A stretch of 64,000 nt of DNA from Sulfuritalea sp. (GTDB taxonomy: Bacteria > Pseudomonadota > Gammaproteobacteria > Burkholderiales > Rhodocyclaceae). Shown here piece after piece: positions 1 to 7,539 of this stretch (position 1 is its first letter; each line of letters starts with the position of its first letter). A model generated the notes under the pieces. The model saw only the letters and a program-made list of their open reading frames with translations. It did not search any database and was not told the DNA's origin. Location: NCBI GenBank assembly GCA_016716965.1, contig JADJUP010000041.1, positions 1 through 64,000 of the forward strand, read 5' to 3'. A program made the translations under genes and the position numbers.

Positions 1-534
1 AGCGTCGGCAGGCATAGGCTCGTCGTTTTTAAGGCCGTCCAGCAGCGACACGAACAACCTGGACAAAGGCATGCCAGCGGTAATTTTCCTGGCCACCACG
101 GCGTCAATCCACGGCAGCCTGCTTGTCAACAACGACCTCTCGGCAATTATCAACGACGTCGCGGAAACCCCGCAGAACTCCAGCCGAAATGGCTTGGTTT
201 GATCCATCAACATAATCTCGCCCGGCCCCAGCGTGACGGCTCGACCTTGCTGCTCGAACATGGTTGCCCCTTCGCGGCCGATCCATAGAAAAAATTCTTC
301 GTGGCCATCCTTGCGAATGTGTGCAGGCTCTCGTTGAAGACTCAACTTTTTGCCGCCGCCGATACGGGAGCTGATGTCGCTAAAGACCAGAGAGTCGAAA
401 GGCTGGGCGTCAACCGTCGCGGTAAAGCAGTCGTCAGGAATCGCACGGCACTCGGTATGCGAGAAATTGCGGCATGTAACTTCATGCCAATGATCGAAGC
501 GATCTTCAGGACCTACATAAGAAAAGGGAATCAT
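1..534 (-). CDS. AraC-family transcriptional regulator, N-terminal part (runs off left edge)
   Basis: Reading the minus strand from ATG at 534 gives 178 codons without a stop, continuing past base 1. The protein begins MIPFSYVGPEDRFDHW and resembles the cupin-like ligand-binding domain of AraC regulators (AraC-binding-like family), with a GPGEIMLMDQTKPF stretch typical of that fold. The C-terminal DNA-binding helix-turn-helix would lie outside the window, so the AraC assignment rests on the N-terminal domain only. An AGGAGG ribosome-binding site lies 6 nt before the ATG and fixes the start. The gene is divergent from the cysteine hydrolase at 644, with 109 bp between start codons. That layout suggests it regulates this neighbour (inference). 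Confidence 0.75.
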   Translation of the reverse strand, partial: MIPFSYVGPEDRFDHWHEVTCRNFSHTECRAIPDDCFTATVDAQPFDSLVFSDISSRIGGGKKLSLQREPAHIRKDGHEEFFLWIGREGATMFEQQGRAVTLGPGEIMLMDQTKPFRLEFCGVSATSLIIAERSLLTSRLPWIDAVVARKITAGMPLSRLFVSLLDGLKNDEPMPADA

Positions 535-643
535 GATGTCCCTCCTGGCCGTTCCAGGAAAACAAATGGCGTCTACGGGCAAGCAATGTGCCGCCGCTCG
601 CGCCACAATGAACAACAACACCAAACCTTAAAAGGAGACTAGC

Positions 644-1291
644 ATGCCCTATCGCTGCGACGCAATCGACCCAAAAACCACCGCTGTCATCGTCGTTGAC
701 ATGCAAAACGACTTTGTCGCGCCCGGCGCTCCACTACTTTCACAAATGGCGCAAGACCTGGTGCCGCGCCTTGCCGAAACCCTGGATACCTGCCGCGAGC
801 GCGGCATGCGTGTGGTCTTTACCTCGCACGCCCATAGAAGCGACGGTTCAGACATGGGCCTGTACGATGATTTGTATCCCCCCATCGCCGAACGAAAAGC
901 CCTGATCGACGGCACACAGGGCGTAGCCATTTACCCTCCTTTGGCCCCTAAAGACGGCGAACATGTCATCAAGAAACCGCGCTATAGCGCATTCTTCGGT
1001 ACGACGCTAGACATAATGCTGCGCGAATGGGGTATCAAAACCGTCATTGTTGCCGGCACCACAACCGAAAACTGCTGCCACGCAACGGCACGCGATGCGA
1101 TGTTCCACAACTATCGTGTGGTGTTTCTTTCCGATGGCACAGGCACCTTCGATTACCCCGACATGGGGTTCGGCGCCATGCCCGCCCAAGAAGTGCATCA
1201 GGCCACTTTGCGCATCCTGGCGTTCTCAACCGCGCATGTCATGAGTTGCGATGAAATGCTCGAACGCTCCAATACCGCAGTCCCTGCTTAA
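644..1291 (+). CDS. Isochorismatase-like cysteine hydrolase
   Basis: A 215-residue cytosolic hydrolase of the isochorismatase superfamily, full length for the family. The catalytic triad is visible: Asp in VVDMQNDF (about residue 19), Lys in IKKPRYSAF (about residue 111) and the nucleophilic Cys in TTENCCHATARDA (about residues 143-144, two adjacent cysteines). The cis-peptide region GTTTEN precedes the Cys. Such enzymes hydrolyse amide, ureido or vinyl-ether bonds; biuret, N-carbamoyl compounds and isochorismate are known family substrates, but the substrate here cannot be told. AAGGAG lies 7 nt before the ATG. It pairs divergently with an AraC-type regulator, suggesting a small inducible catabolic locus that the downstream IS91 element may have cut off from its partners. 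Confidence 0.85.
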   Translation: MPYRCDAIDPKTTAVIVVDMQNDFVAPGAPLLSQMAQDLVPRLAETLDTCRERGMRVVFTSHAHRSDGSDMGLYDDLYPPIAERKALIDGTQGVAIYPPLAPKDGEHVIKKPRYSAFFGTTLDIMLREWGIKTVIVAGTTTENCCHATARDAMFHNYRVVFLSDGTGTFDYPDMGFGAMPAQEVHQATLRILAFSTAHVMSCDEMLERSNTAVPA

Positions 1292-1369
1292 AGCCACGCT
1301 CTACTGTGCACAGCCCTGCCGGTTAAGGGCGGTGCACAGGCAGCGCATGTCGAGCCCAACAGAGGAGCA

Positions 1370-1465
1370 TCAGGAAAATTCCATAATGACGTCGCCGCTT
1401 GCGAGCTTGTCGCCTGGCTTGACTTCAATTCGGGTTATAAGGATAGGAAATCCAATGTGCTTTCG
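1370..1465 (-). pseudogene. Possible 3' remnant of a biotinyl/lipoyl-like domain gene
   Basis: The last 30 or so codons of a minus-strand frame read ITRIEVKPGDKLASGDVIM followed by a stop at 1370-1372. The V-K-P-G-D-K-x-x-x-G-D-V-I pattern is that of biotinyl/lipoyl-type beta-barrel ends, also seen at the C-terminus of some succinylglutamate desuccinylase-like enzymes. No upstream part of such a protein is visible: the frame loses any resemblance above about 1465 and the IS91 end lies at 1570. It may be a truncated gene tail beside the transposon, or chance. The rest of 1292-1569 shows nothing I can assign. Confidence 0.25.
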
Positions 1466-1569
1466 CGAAGTATGGCTGACGCCGAGTGCAGCCGTCAATC
1501 GCCGAGTTTGGGCCGGCATGGCGCATCGTCCGGGGCGACGGGCCCCGCCGAATAGCATCGCAAGTACTG

Positions 1570-1617
1570 CCTGATGACTGGAGAGTGGCCGCCGGCGGCC
1601 ACTCTCCATGCATCAGG
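1570..1617. repeat. Palindrome at the 3' side of the IS91 transposase
   Basis: A perfect 28-bp palindrome at 1580-1607 has 14-bp arms (GGAGAGTGGCCGCC) and no loop. It is nested in outer arms CCTGATG (1570-1576) and CATCAGG (1611-1617), giving a 48-bp imperfect palindrome. Its position just after the transposase fits a replication initiation or termination hairpin of an IS91-type element; a role as transcription terminator is also possible, although no T-run follows. Confidence 0.6.
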
Positions 1618-1637
1618 CACGAGCTGTCCCCCCGCAC

Positions 1638-3095
1638 CTACCAGGCGATGCGCTGATCGAACTCGATCTCCGGTGCGGGCTGGGCTGACGAATCCCACTG
1701 AGGATCGTTGCGCGCTTCCGCCGCCGCTGCTGCTTCCCACAGCGGAGGCCCGCGCGCCGGGGCGATGCGTGGTGGCTGGGTGGATTCGCCGATGTGGTCG
1801 AGGATCTTCTTCACGGTGCCGGCATCGTTGATGAAGGCGATGATCCGCATCTGACTGTGGCAGATCGGGCAACTCAGCGGCAGGGCTTCATAGATGCGCG
1901 CCAGCAGCATCGCCCACAGATACCGGGCCACGGTGCGATGGCGGGACTCTTCGCGGGTCGCCGCAGAAGTCGGCGCTGGTGAGACGGCGGCAGGAGCGAG
2001 CGCCGTCACCACAGCGCGTAGCGGTGAATTGGGCGCGAGCACGCCGTAATAGCGATGACGATGCGCCCTTGGTGGCGGCACCAGCGCGGCGATCTTCGTG
2101 ATCAGTTCGAGTGGTGTCAGCACCAGCGCCGCCGGGCGAGTGCCGGGCGCTGTTCCACGCACCGGCTTGGGATTGCGGTAGACCAGATGCTCGGCATCGC
2201 GCTGGTGCAGATGCTCCAGCGCGAAAGGCGGACGGGCACAGTAGCGCAGCAGACGTTCGAGTCCGACCCGATCGGCACCCTCGATGCGCACCGAGCCATC
2301 CACCGAGAAGCCGCCGTCGTGCGCCCAGGCGCGCATCTCGGCGGCGTCATCCTTGTCGATCAGGTCGCGCCTGACGAAGGTGGAGAGGACGCGGGTCCGC
2401 ACGCGTGCCTGCACGTCGGCGAACGCCGCCGCGTCAAGTTCGAGGGCGGCATGGAAGCTGACGCTCGGTGCCTCTTTCGGGGCATTGTCTGTATCGGCGG
2501 TTGACTCGAAGACGCCGTCGATGACGCAGCAGTGGAAGTGAACGTGCTCGTTCAGGCTGGAGCCGAACCGGTGGATGAAGGCGACCGCCCCGATCCGGGC
2601 ATCGGCGGGGCTGCTGGGGCTATGCTCGCGCAGGCAGCGTTCCACCACGGACAGAAAAATGCGCAGCACCGTGCCTTGCAGGGCCGCGTCCGCTTGCAGG
2701 AAGTAACGCAGCCGCTTGGGCACGGCGAGCACCCATTGCCGCACCGGTAGCGGCGGGAAAACGTGATCGACCAGGTGCGCCGCTGTTTCGGCCATGCGCC
2801 GCGTGTTGCACGAGGGGCACACACCGCGACACTTGCAGGAGTACGCGATCAGGAAATCGTGCTGGCACTCGTCGCAGTAGGCGCGGGCGAAGCCGTGAGC
2901 AAGGATGCCGCATTCGAGATAGCGGCGGAAGGTTCGCTCGACATGGGCCGGCGGTGCTTCACCGTCCTCGCCGCTGGCGAGTTCCAGCCAGGTTTCGAGG
3001 TGGGTCTGGACGATGCGATACCACAGCGTCCGCTCAGGACGGCGGCGCTGGTAGCGCTTGGGTGTGGGCGCGGCGCATTGAGCGGCGGCTGCCAT
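1638..3095 (-). CDS. IS91-family HUH (Y2-type) transposase
   Basis: A 485-residue transposase, near the usual family length. An N-terminal zinc-binding domain has cysteines at about residues 74, 77, 87, 89, 93 and 96 (CDEC, CKC, CPSC). The HUH metal-binding motif HVHFH is at residues 184-188. Later family signatures are RYCARPPFA and HRYYGVLAPN. The enzyme nicks and joins single-stranded DNA during rolling-circle transposition. No frameshift is seen, so it may be active. A proline/alanine-rich stretch near the C-terminus (AAVSPAPTS) is encoded by a copy of a motif that recurs across the window (see findings). Confidence 0.9.
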   Translation of the reverse strand: MAAAAQCAAPTPKRYQRRRPERTLWYRIVQTHLETWLELASGEDGEAPPAHVERTFRRYLECGILAHGFARAYCDECQHDFLIAYSCKCRGVCPSCNTRRMAETAAHLVDHVFPPLPVRQWVLAVPKRLRYFLQADAALQGTVLRIFLSVVERCLREHSPSSPADARIGAVAFIHRFGSSLNEHVHFHCCVIDGVFESTADTDNAPKEAPSVSFHAALELDAAAFADVQARVRTRVLSTFVRRDLIDKDDAAEMRAWAHDGGFSVDGSVRIEGADRVGLERLLRYCARPPFALEHLHQRDAEHLVYRNPKPVRGTAPGTRPAALVLTPLELITKIAALVPPPRAHRHRYYGVLAPNSPLRAVVTALAPAAVSPAPTSAATREESRHRTVARYLWAMLLARIYEALPLSCPICHSQMRIIAFINDAGTVKKILDHIGESTQPPRIAPARGPPLWEAAAAAEARNDPQWDSSAQPAPEIEFDQRIAW

Positions 3096-3460
3096 TGAGG
3101 TGGCCCATCCTGGTCGGGTGACCTGGACAGGATACTGTATATATCATCAGCACTCGGACGTAGGAGCACAGCCGCATCGGTTGGTTCAGCATGGCGCGCT
3201 GGTGACGCTGTACAGCCGAAGTTCAGGTGGGCGAAGTTGGTGGCTCCGATCAGTGGCTGCGTTTGAATGGCCGGTCTGGAGAACGGCCCAGGTTGAACGG
3301 CCGGTTTGGAGAAAAATTCCCAGTGACCGCTGATGGCCGAAAGCGGCGTTGGTGGGCGTCTGCTCTGGAGCATCAGAATGGTGGAATTAGCGCACAGAAT
3401 GAATGCAATATTCTTGGAATCGTAAAAAATCTGAAGGGGGACGTGCCTCCCTCGAGAGAA
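3096..3460. other. Intergenic stretch between IS91 transposase and toxin gene
   Basis: No convincing gene is seen. The stretch contains the upstream side of the IS91 transposase and a 30-bp-period direct repeat at 3263-3313. It may include the far end of the IS91 element, but no boundary can be drawn. Confidence 0.5.
3263..3313. repeat. Two 21-bp direct repeats, 30-bp period
   Basis: TTGAAYGGCCGGTYTGGAGAA occurs at 3263-3283 and 3293-3313 with 19 of 21 bases identical and a spacing of exactly 30 bp. It lies upstream of the IS91 transposase start. Possible roles are a transposon-end motif or protein-binding sites; nothing in the sequence decides between these. Confidence 0.6.
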
Positions 3461-3910
3461 TCACAGCGCACTGTCACGAATCAGATCCTCAATGCCTGCA
3501 GGAACCTCACCGCGCTCCAGCATGGCACGAAAACGCGCATAGACGTCGGTCTTGGCCCCTTCCTTGCGCAGCGAGTCCTCGTCGTTCAGCCAGACATAGA
3601 CAATCAAAGGCAGTGGGGATGAGGCAAATCGGAAGAACAAACGATACCGTTGAGGCATTCCCTTTTTGACGCGACGCCAGTGCGCATTGTCATCACCGAG
3701 CGTATGACCCAGTCGAAACACGGGATCCGCCGGATTGGCAGGAACGGTCTCATTGATCGCCTTGAACACCGAAGCCAGCAATTTCGTTTGGGGGTGAAGC
3801 TTGTAGCCCGTCGGATCACGGGCGGCCAACGAGGCAACGGCCTGTTCCAGTTCAGTAAGCCGCTGGGCAAACAACCGGTAGCGGTAAAGGTGCCATCCGT
3901 TCCTTATCAT
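3461..3910 (-). CDS. yhaV: Type II toxin YhaV (ribosome-dependent mRNA interferase family)
   Basis: A 149-residue protein resembling the YhaV toxin over its full length: YRYRLFAQRL at the N-terminus, then FRLGHTLG, HWRRVKKGMPQRYRLFFRF, VYVWLNDEDSLRK and a C-terminal FRAMLERGEVP segment. YhaV is a RelE-superfamily-type RNase that blocks translation when free of its antitoxin. It lies 21 bp downstream of prlF in the same direction, the standard antitoxin-toxin order. The reading frame is intact. Genes of this type are common on mobile DNA, and IS elements flank this pair on both sides. Confidence 0.88.
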   Translation of the reverse strand: MIRNGWHLYRYRLFAQRLTELEQAVASLAARDPTGYKLHPQTKLLASVFKAINETVPANPADPVFRLGHTLGDDNAHWRRVKKGMPQRYRLFFRFASSPLPLIVYVWLNDEDSLRKEGAKTDVYARFRAMLERGEVPAGIEDLIRDSAL

Positions 3911-3931
3911 AGGTCGCGTTGCCGTCGCGGA

Positions 3932-4249
3932 TCAGTCTGTTTCCACGCCGGCCACAAGGCTGGCGATGCGATCCATCTGAGCGACATCGAGCGGGGCGAT
4001 ACCTTCAGGATGGTCGAGCATGTCCTTCGCAATGAAATGCAGGAAGGCAAGCATCACCGGATCTTCTGCGTCATCGGTAATGTCAGCGGGCGATGATTTG
4101 GCTGACACCAGCATGTGACCATCGGCCACAATTGTGGCCCGAATGTCGCCGGAAAACTCGGGGTGCAACTTGAATAAAGCAGAATCGAAGCGGATACCCG
4201 TCGAATTACCGACGGCAGTAACTTTTCCTGAGTAGGTTTCGGGGTTCAT
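3932..4249 (-). CDS. prlF: Type II antitoxin PrlF/SohA
   Basis: A 105-residue antitoxin. The N-terminus (TYSGKVTAVGNSTGIRF) is the AbrB/SpoVT-like swapped-hairpin DNA-binding domain typical of PrlF; the acidic C-terminal half (EDPVMLAFLHFIAKDM) would bind YhaV. Of two in-frame ATGs, 4249 is preferred over 4261 because GGAG lies 8 nt upstream. It is the first gene of the operon with yhaV and probably represses its own promoter through the AT-rich dyad just upstream. The frame is intact, so the pair is likely functional. Confidence 0.85.
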   Translation of the reverse strand: MNPETYSGKVTAVGNSTGIRFDSALFKLHPEFSGDIRATIVADGHMLVSAKSSPADITDDAEDPVMLAFLHFIAKDMLDHPEGIAPLDVAQMDRIASLVAGVETD

Positions 4250-4260
4250 GTCGCACTCCA

Positions 4261-4284
4261 ATGTAAGTACTTATGTGATTACAT
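4261..4284. promoter_or_regulatory. Probable prlF-yhaV operator dyad
   Basis: ATGTAA at 4261-4266 is mirrored by TTACAT at 4279-4284, with an 8-bp palindrome AAGTACTT at 4265-4272 inside. It sits 12-35 bp upstream of the prlF start in an AT-rich stretch, where an autorepressing antitoxin would be expected to bind. The role is inferred from position. Confidence 0.45.
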
Positions 4285-4296
4285 TTTAGCATGATT

Positions 4297-4456
4297 CTAG
4301 AGTCTGTTCAGCAAAGCCATACAGTCGGCCTCGGCACGGTGTGCGTCGAAGAAGAATCCGAACTGAAATGCGATGTAGTGAAGTTTCTGCACGCCAAGTC
4401 CTTCAGCGACACAATTCACTTGGGCAAATGAACAGCCCCGAGGAAGGTTTTCAAAG
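4297..4456 (-). pseudogene. 3' fragment of a DnaQ-like 3'-5' exonuclease, split by IS66
   Basis: Minus-strand frame reading FENLPRGCSFAQVN ... LHYIAFQFGFFFDAHRAEADC and ending ALLNRL-stop at 4297. The HRAEADC motif is the conserved C-terminal exonuclease motif (catalytic His and Asp) of DnaQ/ExoX-type proofreading nucleases. The 5' continuation lies on the other side of the IS66 element at 6880-6994. Removing the IS and one copy of the 8-bp duplication restores one frame (FPIF-ENLPRGC). Confidence 0.8.
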
Positions 4457-4533
4457 GTAAGCGTCCAACGGTTCCATCTATGCTGAGCGTGTAGTGCTGT
4501 GCAATGTTGTCGCCTTTTCTGAAGGCGCGACAA

Positions 4534-4836
4534 ATGGCAAAGAGGAACGGACCGGAATACTGGCGCCGGCATCTGGAGGCATGGCATCAAAGCGACCTGA
4601 CGCAGAAGGACTACTGCGCAAGTCATGGCCTGAGCGTCGAGTCGTTACGTCGATGGCGACGTAGAGAGAAGGAGGCCAACGCGGCGGCGAGATCGTCCCT
4701 GACCTTTGTGCCTGTCAGCGTGGGCAAGCCGGATACCACCAGCGTCGTTCGACTGCGCAGCCCGGACGGCTGGGAAATCGAATTACCGGGCAACAGCGTG
4801 CCGCTGCTGGTCGACTTCCTGAAGCACCTCTCATGA
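4534..4836 (+). CDS. tnpA: IS66 accessory protein TnpA
   Basis: About 100 residues with an N-terminal helix-turn-helix (YWRRHLEAWHQSDLTQKDYC ending in SLRRWRRREKE) and the C-terminal hydrophobic WEIELPGN region of IS66 OrfA proteins. The start is placed at 4534 (MAKRNGPEYW), the usual IS66 TnpA beginning; an in-frame ATG at 4504 is also possible. The stop overlaps the tnpB start by ATGA, implying coupled translation. Confidence 0.85.
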   Translation: MAKRNGPEYWRRHLEAWHQSDLTQKDYCASHGLSVESLRRWRRREKEANAAARSSLTFVPVSVGKPDTTSVVRLRSPDGWEIELPGNSVPLLVDFLKHLS

Positions 4837-5174
4837 TTCCGGCGCCCACTCACGTCTGGCTGGTGGTGGAACCCATCGACATGCGCACCGGCATCGACGG
4901 CCTGTCGCAGCGGATCCAGAACACCCTGGGCCGCTCACCCTGCGACGGCAGTGCCTACGCCTTTCACAATCACCGGCGCACGCGGATCAAACTCCTCGTC
5001 TGGGACGGCACCGGCGTGTGGCTGTGTCATCGCCGATTGCATCGTGGCCACTTCATCTGGCCTACCTCTGACGCAAGCACCTGCACCCTCACGGCGAAGC
5101 AGTGGCAGTGGCTGATTACGGGCGTCGATTGGCAACGACTCGAGGCCGCGCCACCGGCGCATTGGCGAGTGTAA
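4833..5174 (+). CDS. tnpB: IS66 accessory protein TnpB (Orf2 family)
   Basis: A 113-residue IS66 Orf2 protein with the hallmark segments PIDMRTGIDGLS, FHNHRRTRIKLLVWDGTGVW, RLHRGHFIWP and LTAKQWQWLITGVDW. It overlaps tnpA by 4 bp. Residues around 35-45 differ slightly from the usual DVFVFRGRR pattern (AYAFHNHRR). TnpB helps transposition in IS66 but its biochemical role is not settled. Confidence 0.88.
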   Translation: MIPAPTHVWLVVEPIDMRTGIDGLSQRIQNTLGRSPCDGSAYAFHNHRRTRIKLLVWDGTGVWLCHRRLHRGHFIWPTSDASTCTLTAKQWQWLITGVDWQRLEAAPPAHWRV

Positions 5175-5282
5175 CGTCACGCAAAAACCGTACGCAAAAT
5201 CACTGATGAAACGACAGAACAATCATCGTTGAAACGACCTGTTCATCGGGCTTCGCGGCGGATTGGCCGATATAATTTCGGC

Positions 5283-6852
5283 ATGGATTTACACGCTGAA
5301 CTGACCCGACTAAATGCCACTCCGGAACTCACCGATTGGGTCGCCGGCACGGTTCAGAAACTACTCGACAAGGCCCAACAAGATGCGGCCACCCTCAAGG
5401 CGGCGAACCTCAAGATCCAGGCCCTGGCACTGGAACTTGCACACCACCGGCGCATCCGCTTTGGCAACAAGAGCGAGGCTTTCTCGCCGGAGCAGCGGGA
5501 ACTGTTTCAGGAAACCTGGAATACCGACCTGGCGGCCCTTGAAGCCGAGACCGAGCGACAAACCGAGGCACTGGAACCGAAGGATCGGCCCAAGCGTCAG
5601 CGTGCCGGGCGCCAAGCCCTTCCTGAGCATCTGCCGCGCATCGAACATCGGCACGAACCGGAGTCATGCACCTGCGGGCAGTGCGGCAACGACCTGGTCA
5701 AGATCGGCGAAGACGTCAGCGAGCAATTGGATGTCGAGCCCGCCCGCTTCTTCGTCCATCGTCACATTCGCCCGCAGTATGCCTGCCGGGCCTGCGAGAC
5801 CGTTTCCGCAGCACCGATCCCGCCCGCGGTGATCGACGGCGGCATGGCGGCGGTGGGCCTGTACGTCTGGGTGATCATCGGCAAGTATCTGGACCATCTT
5901 CCACTGTATCGCCTCGAACAGATCGCGGCACGGGATAAGGTCATGCTGTCCCGCTCCACGCTGGCGGAATGGGTGGGGCGCGTGGGGGTGGCGCTGCAGC
6001 CCTTGGCGGATCGTCTGGCGGAGCTCTTGCTTGAACGCCCGGTGCTGCATGCCGATGAAACGCCGGTGGCGCAGCTTGACCCGGGCCAAGGCAAGACGAA
6101 GCGGGCCTACCTGTGGGCCTACCGCAGCAACGTGCTGGAAACCGGCCCGCCGATGGTGGTGTTTGATTATCAAACCAGCCGCGCCGGTCGCCATGCGCAG
6201 AACTTCCTGTCGGAGTGGCAAGGCTATCTCATGGTGGACGACTACTCTGGGTACAAGGCGCTGTTCGCTCAAGGAGTGACGGAACTGGGCTGCCTGGCGC
6301 ATGCGCGGCGGAAAGTTCTTCGATCTGAATGAAGCCCAGGCCAACCCGATTGCGCAGGAGGCACTCTCCCGGATCGCGGCGCTGTATGTCATCGAGGCGC
6401 AGGGTCGGGACATGGACGTGGATGCACGCTCGCAGTTGCGACAGGAGCATGCCCAACCGCTGCTTCAATCGATGCACGACTGGTTGCTCAAGACCCGGGT
6501 GAATGTGGCCAATGGTGGTGGGACGGCGAAAGCCATCGACTACAGCCTGAAACGCTGGGTGGCTTTGAGTCGCTATGCCACTGCCGGGAACTTGCCCATC
6601 GACAACAATCCGGTGGAGAACACCATCCGCCCCATCGCTCTCGGAAAGAAGAACTGGCTCTTCACCGGTTCCGAGCGTGCCGGCAAACGGGCCGCGGCGA
6701 TTCAGAGTTTGCTGGCCACCGCCAAACTCAATGGTCTCGATCCTGCGGCATGGCTACGTGCAACGCTCGAGGCGCTGCCGACTTGCCTCAACAGCCAGAT
6801 CGATTCGTTGTTGCCGCTTCGTGCGGAACCTCTACACCAAGTCTCTTCGTAA
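5283..6852 (+). pseudogene. tnpC: IS66 transposase TnpC, frameshifted
   Basis: Starts MDLHAELTRLNATPEL at 5283. The N-terminal leucine-zipper region is followed by the zinc-binding segment (CTCGQCGNDL ... CRACE) and the DDE core: HADETPV for the first Asp, MVDDYSGYKALF for the second, and NNPVENTIRP for the Glu. At about 6315 the reading frame changes: LAHARRK continues in the +1 frame as FFDLNEAQ. One extra G after AAA explains this. The first frame stops at 6330-6332; the rest runs to 6852. Either a natural inactivation or a sequencing error. Confidence 0.85.
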
Positions 6853-6879
6853 GCGTACGTGGGCGCGCTGAGCGCTTAC

Positions 6880-6994
6880 TTTCAAAGATCGGGAATCGTT
6901 GCTCAAGAAATGAACGGTCGAATCTTGAATTATGCGCAATAACAAGCGCGGCGCCATCAACCAATTCGGCTGCACGGGCACGAACCCATGTCGT
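6880..6994 (-). pseudogene. 5' side fragment of the interrupted DnaQ-like exonuclease
   Basis: Minus-strand frame RARAAELVDGAALVIAHNSRFDRSFLEQRFPIF carries the AHN-x-x-FD exonuclease II motif and joins exactly to the fragment at 4297-4456 once the IS is removed. Upstream a stop at 6995-6997 interrupts the frame, and the exonuclease I motif (Asp-x-Glu) and the first 80 or so residues are not found. The gene was therefore already truncated or later decayed at its 5' end as well. Confidence 0.75.
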
Positions 6995-7302
6995 TCATGA
7001 TAATTACCATTATCAAGAGTGCGACTTTTTCTCGGTAACTTTACCTGTACAGGATCTACCGGCCAGATCAGCTTATTGATCAATAGGTTGGGGAAGCTGC
7101 GGCCCTTAGTTCGCTCGAAAGCTCGGTAATGCATGGCATGAACAGCTTTTCTGAGCTTGTCGTCATGCAGTCGACTGCTAGTGCATCGCTGCTCGTTCGA
7201 GAAGTAACATCCCCACCGCTAGTCGACCGCTTGTCGACATGTCATGGGTGACCTAGACACCTTGTCGACCGCTAGTCATCACATTTGAACTCCTTCTGCG
7301 CA
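6995..7302. other. Intergenic stretch with palindromes and GTCGAC sites
   Basis: No gene is supported. A perfect 12-bp palindrome TATTGATCAATA lies at 7074-7085. The right half (7170 onward) holds the cluster of GTCGAC-containing repeats described separately. It lies downstream of the WGR gene, at the end of the minus-strand recombinase/partition cluster. Confidence 0.5.
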
Positions 7303-7333
7303 TCATGGCGAATCTGTCGACCGCCAGTCGACC
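7170..7333. repeat. Cluster of GTCGAC-N2-CTAGT-like sites
   Basis: Sites at 7170-7190, 7222-7238, 7264-7276 and 7316-7333 share GTCGACYGCTAGT or doubled forms such as GTCGACCGCTTGTCGAC. The first matches 18 of 21 bases of a site at 10787-10807 upstream of parM, in the same orientation. Repeated palindromic-core sites beside a ParMR system are what a centromere (parC) or a shared operator would look like; recombinase-binding sites are the alternative. The function is inferred. Confidence 0.55.
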
Positions 7334-7539
7334 GACACGTAGCCGCGTCGCAATCGGGTTTTCTGAATGCGTTGAAACTCCCGGGTCGCGGCGTCCTTGT
7401 CGAAAAACACCTGGCGCTTGGTGCCCCCACGACGATTCAGCAAGCCCCACCATTGGCGATACAAAATGAATGCGCCAAAGAGGTCTTGATCCAGCAACAA
7501 TATGTAGCCACGCTTCTCGGTCTTGAATTCAACGCGCAT
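7303..7539 (-). CDS. Small WGR-domain protein
   Basis: A 78-residue protein that is almost entirely a WGR-like domain: MRVEFKTEKRGYILLL, then LYRQWWGLLNRRGGTKRQVFF (the W-G-R core appears as WWGLLNRRG) and a closing FQRIQKTRLRRGYVSV. WGR domains bind nucleic acid, for example in PARP1; small stand-alone forms are common on integrative and conjugative elements, with unknown role. It overlaps the recombinase 3' end by 11 bp, so the two are probably co-transcribed. One GTCGAC repeat lies over its last codons. Confidence 0.7.
   Translation of the reverse strand: MRVEFKTEKRGYILLLDQDLFGAFILYRQWWGLLNRRGGTKRQVFFDKDAATREFQRIQKTRLRRGYVSVDWRSTDSP

Larger units (their letters stand above)
1570..3095 (-). 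mobile_element. IS91-family insertion sequence (far boundary not defined)
   Basis: Consists of an IS91-type transposase and, 20 bp after its stop codon, a long palindrome fitting the hairpin found at an end of rolling-circle IS91 elements. These elements move by a single-strand HUH mechanism, lack terminal inverted repeats and do not make target duplications, so boundaries cannot be read from flanks. The end beyond the transposase start (above 3095) was not identified. Confidence 0.75.
4457..6879 (+). mobile_element. IS66-family insertion sequence, first copy
   Basis: A complete IS66 element of 2423 bp. The left end begins GTAAGCGTCC and the right end finishes GCGCTTAC, the family's inverted termini. 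It is flanked by perfect 8-bp direct repeats TTTCAAAG at 4449-4456 and 6880-6887, the duplication length expected for IS66. It carries tnpA, tnpB and a frameshifted tnpC, and interrupts a DnaQ-like exonuclease gene. Confidence 0.95.

Noticed and set aside
4297..4626. A 109-codon minus-strand gene spanning the IS66 left end
   Set aside because: Only codons below 4456 belong to the exonuclease; the upstream part is IS66 sequence read in antisense.
7170..7333. CRISPR array
   Set aside because: GTCGAC sites are short, irregularly spaced and variable; there are no uniform repeats or spacers and no cas genes.
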